Program-made: the position numbers and the translations under genes | Notes under the pieces: model-generated | Told to the model about the DNA's origin: nothing | Database searches by the model: none | What the model saw: only the letters and a program-made list of their open reading frames with translations | Origin: Clostridiales bacterium | GTDB lineage: Bacteria; Bacillota; Clostridia; Lachnospirales; Lachnospiraceae | DNA length: 6,791 bases | Assembly: GCA_019423835.1 (NCBI GenBank) | Contig: JAHZAR010000021.1 | Coordinates: 25,991-32,781, forward strand | Reading direction: 5' to 3' | Shown here: piece after piece, positions 4,950 to 6,791 of the stretch | Layout of the letters: each line of letters opens with the position of its first letter | Position numbering within the stretch: the stretch's first letter is position 1

Positions 4950-6791
4950 ATGAAAAAAATTCGTTGGTATGTGAGATTGGGAATATGGCTGGGCTGTTCT
5001 GTATTCATCGCTCTGGCTGTCTGCTCAGGGAGAATGGACGTGGTGTTTGAGACGGTTTCAGTCTTTGACACATGCAGAGGATATGGCTTTGGCGTGGATT
5101 CCATTGACATGAAATACCGGGTATTCCGTATCGACCTGGAGACGGAGAAAGCGAGAGTGATCGATTTTCCCTGGGTCGAGGAAGAGCTAGGCGCCGAACA
5201 TGAGATTCTGGATATCTGCGGAGAAGAGGACGGAAGAGCATGGCTTGCGGTATGCACTTACCACTGGACAGGCGAGGGATACCAGGAGATGATAGATCTC
5301 TATGACTGTGACTTTGAATCCCAGGAGATGGAGCGGGTTTATACATACATTCTGGATGGAAATGAGGAATACTTTGGGATCACCCCGGAAGAACAGAAAG
5401 GAGATACGAGCGGAATCAGGCTGTACCTCTCGGAAAATGGACAGGTATCAGGACTGGCAGTGGCAGCGGATGGAAGTGCAGAAGAAACCGGAAGGATCTG
5501 GCACATTTCAGGGCGCGTATTCCAGCACGCATTTCTCCAAGATGGGACCCTCATGTATATAAGAGGCGACGGATCCGTATACCGGAGCGAGGTCGGCGGA
5601 TACTCTCAGCTGTTTTACCAAAATAGTGGCACTGAGACTCACAATGTAAATTACATGTTTTTTCAGGAACATTTATCCTTTTACAACCTGGATTCCAAGA
5701 GCTACTGTGAGATCAGCTACGACGACGGAGAACTCAGGAAGGAAAGTGATCCGCTGGATGGGCGGAGGGATATGTTCGGAAACCTGGTAACAGTCAGAGA
5801 AGAAGAGGATGGAAGCTGCTCTGCAACGGTGATGACATCAAACTACCGTCTGCTGCCGGCAGTGTTTGGAGAGGAGGACCGGGTGATCACCGGGGTGAAA
5901 GCCCCCTTTTCCTATGCAGTACCGCTGTTTTTGACAGTCAGTATTCTGCTGTTTGGGGCCGGAGCTCTGGTAATAGGAGCCCGCCGTCTGATCATCTGTC
6001 TGAACCGTGGAATTTTCCCGACCTCTGTAAAAATTGTTATAGTAGCAGTGCCTCTGGCCTTTATCAGCTATTTTGTTATCGCGCAGCAGGTATGGAACGT
6101 ATTTGCAGAGCGAATCCAGAGGCAGGAGCAGCAGCGGATTGAAGAGGGCGCGCGCGCTCTGGCAGCAGAAATGCCAGGGGAGCTTTTCCAGAGCCCAAGT
6201 GAAAATCTGGCGTATTTCCAGAGAATGGCCTATGAGCGCGAGATCCGCAGCCTGGAGAACAGAGGAATTTACAGTCCTGGAGGGAGCAGGATCACAGACG
6301 AGGACACCGTCCAGATCCTGTATGATTTCTATGCCTGCAGCCAGGGAGAATTTTACCTGCTTTCCCAAAACAATCTGCTGTGCACCCCTGTAAGTTATAC
6401 ACTGTACGGGGCTAATGCGGCGGCGCTGGAGGCTATGGCGGAGAGAGGCGAAGCGGTGCTGACGGATGATGTAACGATCCAGGAAGGACATATGATTTCG
6501 GTATTCGTCCCAATACTCGCTGATGACGGTACGTGTGCAGGAGCTGTTCGGGCCTATGTATCCATGGAGCAGGGTATGGACGGAAGTGATTTTGCTATTC
6601 AGATCGACCTTATCAGTATAGGAGCCTGGTTTCTTCTGTTTCTCCTGACAGTTATCGTGCTGTTTATCGTATCACTGTCATTGAGACCGATGAAAGCCAT
6701 GACCTACTCTGCAAGAAAGATGGAAAAAGCCGGGGATATAGGGAATTTCGCGGGGAGAAAAAGAAGACGGTTTGAAAAGGATGAGATAGCT
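4950..6791 (+). CDS. Second multi-domain membrane receptor, same topology (3'-truncated in HAMP)
   Basis: The frame is open from ATG 4950 to the window end (614 codons), with AGGAG at 4939-4943 placed 6 nt upstream. The start is 29 bp after the previous stop. Predicted membrane segments are about 10-26, 322-345, 359-378 and 556-578. Residues 28-315 are a beta-rich, extracytoplasmic, propeller-like region, with R-V-F-R-I-D-L-E-T-type blades. The loop between segments 2 and 3 carries ARR and NRG and is probably cytoplasmic. Residues 379-550 are an outside sensor starting with a Gln/Glu-rich helix and ending in a Cache-like V-P-I-x-x-D-D-G-x-x-x-G-A-V (520-533). After segment 4, L-R-P-M-K-A-M (578-584) and the terminal D-E-I-A mark a HAMP domain that is cut by the window. 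The output domain is unseen; a phosphatase, cyclase-like or kinase domain are all possible. The N-terminal region (L-A-V-C at 22-25) is a poor lipobox, so a plain signal anchor is preferred. The architecture parallels the upstream receptor, suggesting an ancient duplication or a functional pair. Confidence 0.87.
   Translation, partial: MKKIRWYVRLGIWLGCSVFIALAVCSGRMDVVFETVSVFDTCRGYGFGVDSIDMKYRVFRIDLETEKARVIDFPWVEEELGAEHEILDICGEEDGRAWLAVCTYHWTGEGYQEMIDLYDCDFESQEMERVYTYILDGNEEYFGITPEEQKGDTSGIRLYLSENGQVSGLAVAADGSAEETGRIWHISGRVFQHAFLQDGTLMYIRGDGSVYRSEVGGYSQLFYQNSGTETHNVNYMFFQEHLSFYNLDSKSYCEISYDDGELRKESDPLDGRRDMFGNLVTVREEEDGSCSATVMTSNYRLLPAVFGEEDRVITGVKAPFSYAVPLFLTVSILLFGAGALVIGARRLIICLNRGIFPTSVKIVIVAVPLAFISYFVIAQQVWNVFAERIQRQEQQRIEEGARALAAEMPGELFQSPSENLAYFQRMAYEREIRSLENRGIYSPGGSRITDEDTVQILYDFYACSQGEFYLLSQNNLLCTPVSYTLYGANAAALEAMAERGEAVLTDDVTIQEGHMISVFVPILADDGTCAGAVRAYVSMEQGMDGSDFAIQIDLISIGAWFLLFLLTVIVLFIVSLSLRPMKAMTYSARKMEKAGDIGNFAGRKRRRFEKDEIA

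Noticed and set aside
5016..5027. Possible lipoprotein signal (LAVC) at the second receptor N-terminus
   Set aside because: Val directly before Cys is unfavourable for lipobox cleavage and the protein has further membrane segments, so a signal anchor explains it better.
4592..5050. 152-codon + strand frame bridging the two receptor genes
   Set aside because: It overlaps both real genes in another frame, has no ribosome binding site at its start and gives a Arg/Ser-rich sequence without family features.
5838..6491. 217-codon open frame on the - strand
   Set aside because: It is fully antisense to the second receptor, whose + frame has clear membrane and Cache-like features. The - translation is Gln/Arg/Ser-rich without domain character and has no convincing ribosome binding site or room in the operon.

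Overview
The window is a densely packed accessory operon read entirely on the + strand. It most likely comes from a Bacillota member, probably a Lachnospiraceae-type clostridium. That assignment is an inference from strong AGGAG-type ribosome binding sites, a balanced GC content rich in GGA, CTG, AGA and GAA codons, and clostridial-style multi-membrane receptor proteins. No rRNA, tRNA, CRISPR array, insertion sequence or terminator was seen. Both edges cut through genes.

Layout: (1) positions 2-682 hold the 3' part of a MORN-repeat protein with a low-complexity Glu/Ser/Gly tail; (2) positions 735-1307 encode a DUF4255 (Pvc16/Afp16-like) protein, the predicted tail-terminator or cap of an extracellular contractile injection system (eCIS); (3) positions 1304-2080 encode an unrecognised 258-aa beta-rich protein that may contain two Ig/transthyretin-like domains; (4) positions 2080-2466 encode a 128-aa DUF4280 PAAR-like protein, the predicted spike tip; (5) positions 2479-4920 encode an 813-aa membrane receptor with an extracytoplasmic beta-rich domain, a Cache-like domain, HAMP, a degenerate class III nucleotide cyclase domain and a TPR-like tail; (6) positions 4950 to the window end encode the first 614 residues of a second receptor with the same topology, cut inside its HAMP domain.

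Genes 2-4 are translationally coupled by ATGA and TAATG overlaps and look like a structural module of a contractile injection particle. The two large receptors follow with 12- and 29-bp gaps and no visible terminator, so they are probably co-transcribed. The most interesting hypothesis is an injection-system operon that carries its own pair of envelope sensors. The first sensor has a cyclase fold that has lost both metal-binding aspartates. The output of the second sensor lies beyond the window. Sheath, tube, baseplate and AAA+ ATPase genes are not visible here, so assignment to a complete eCIS rests on the DUF4255 and PAAR-like pair.
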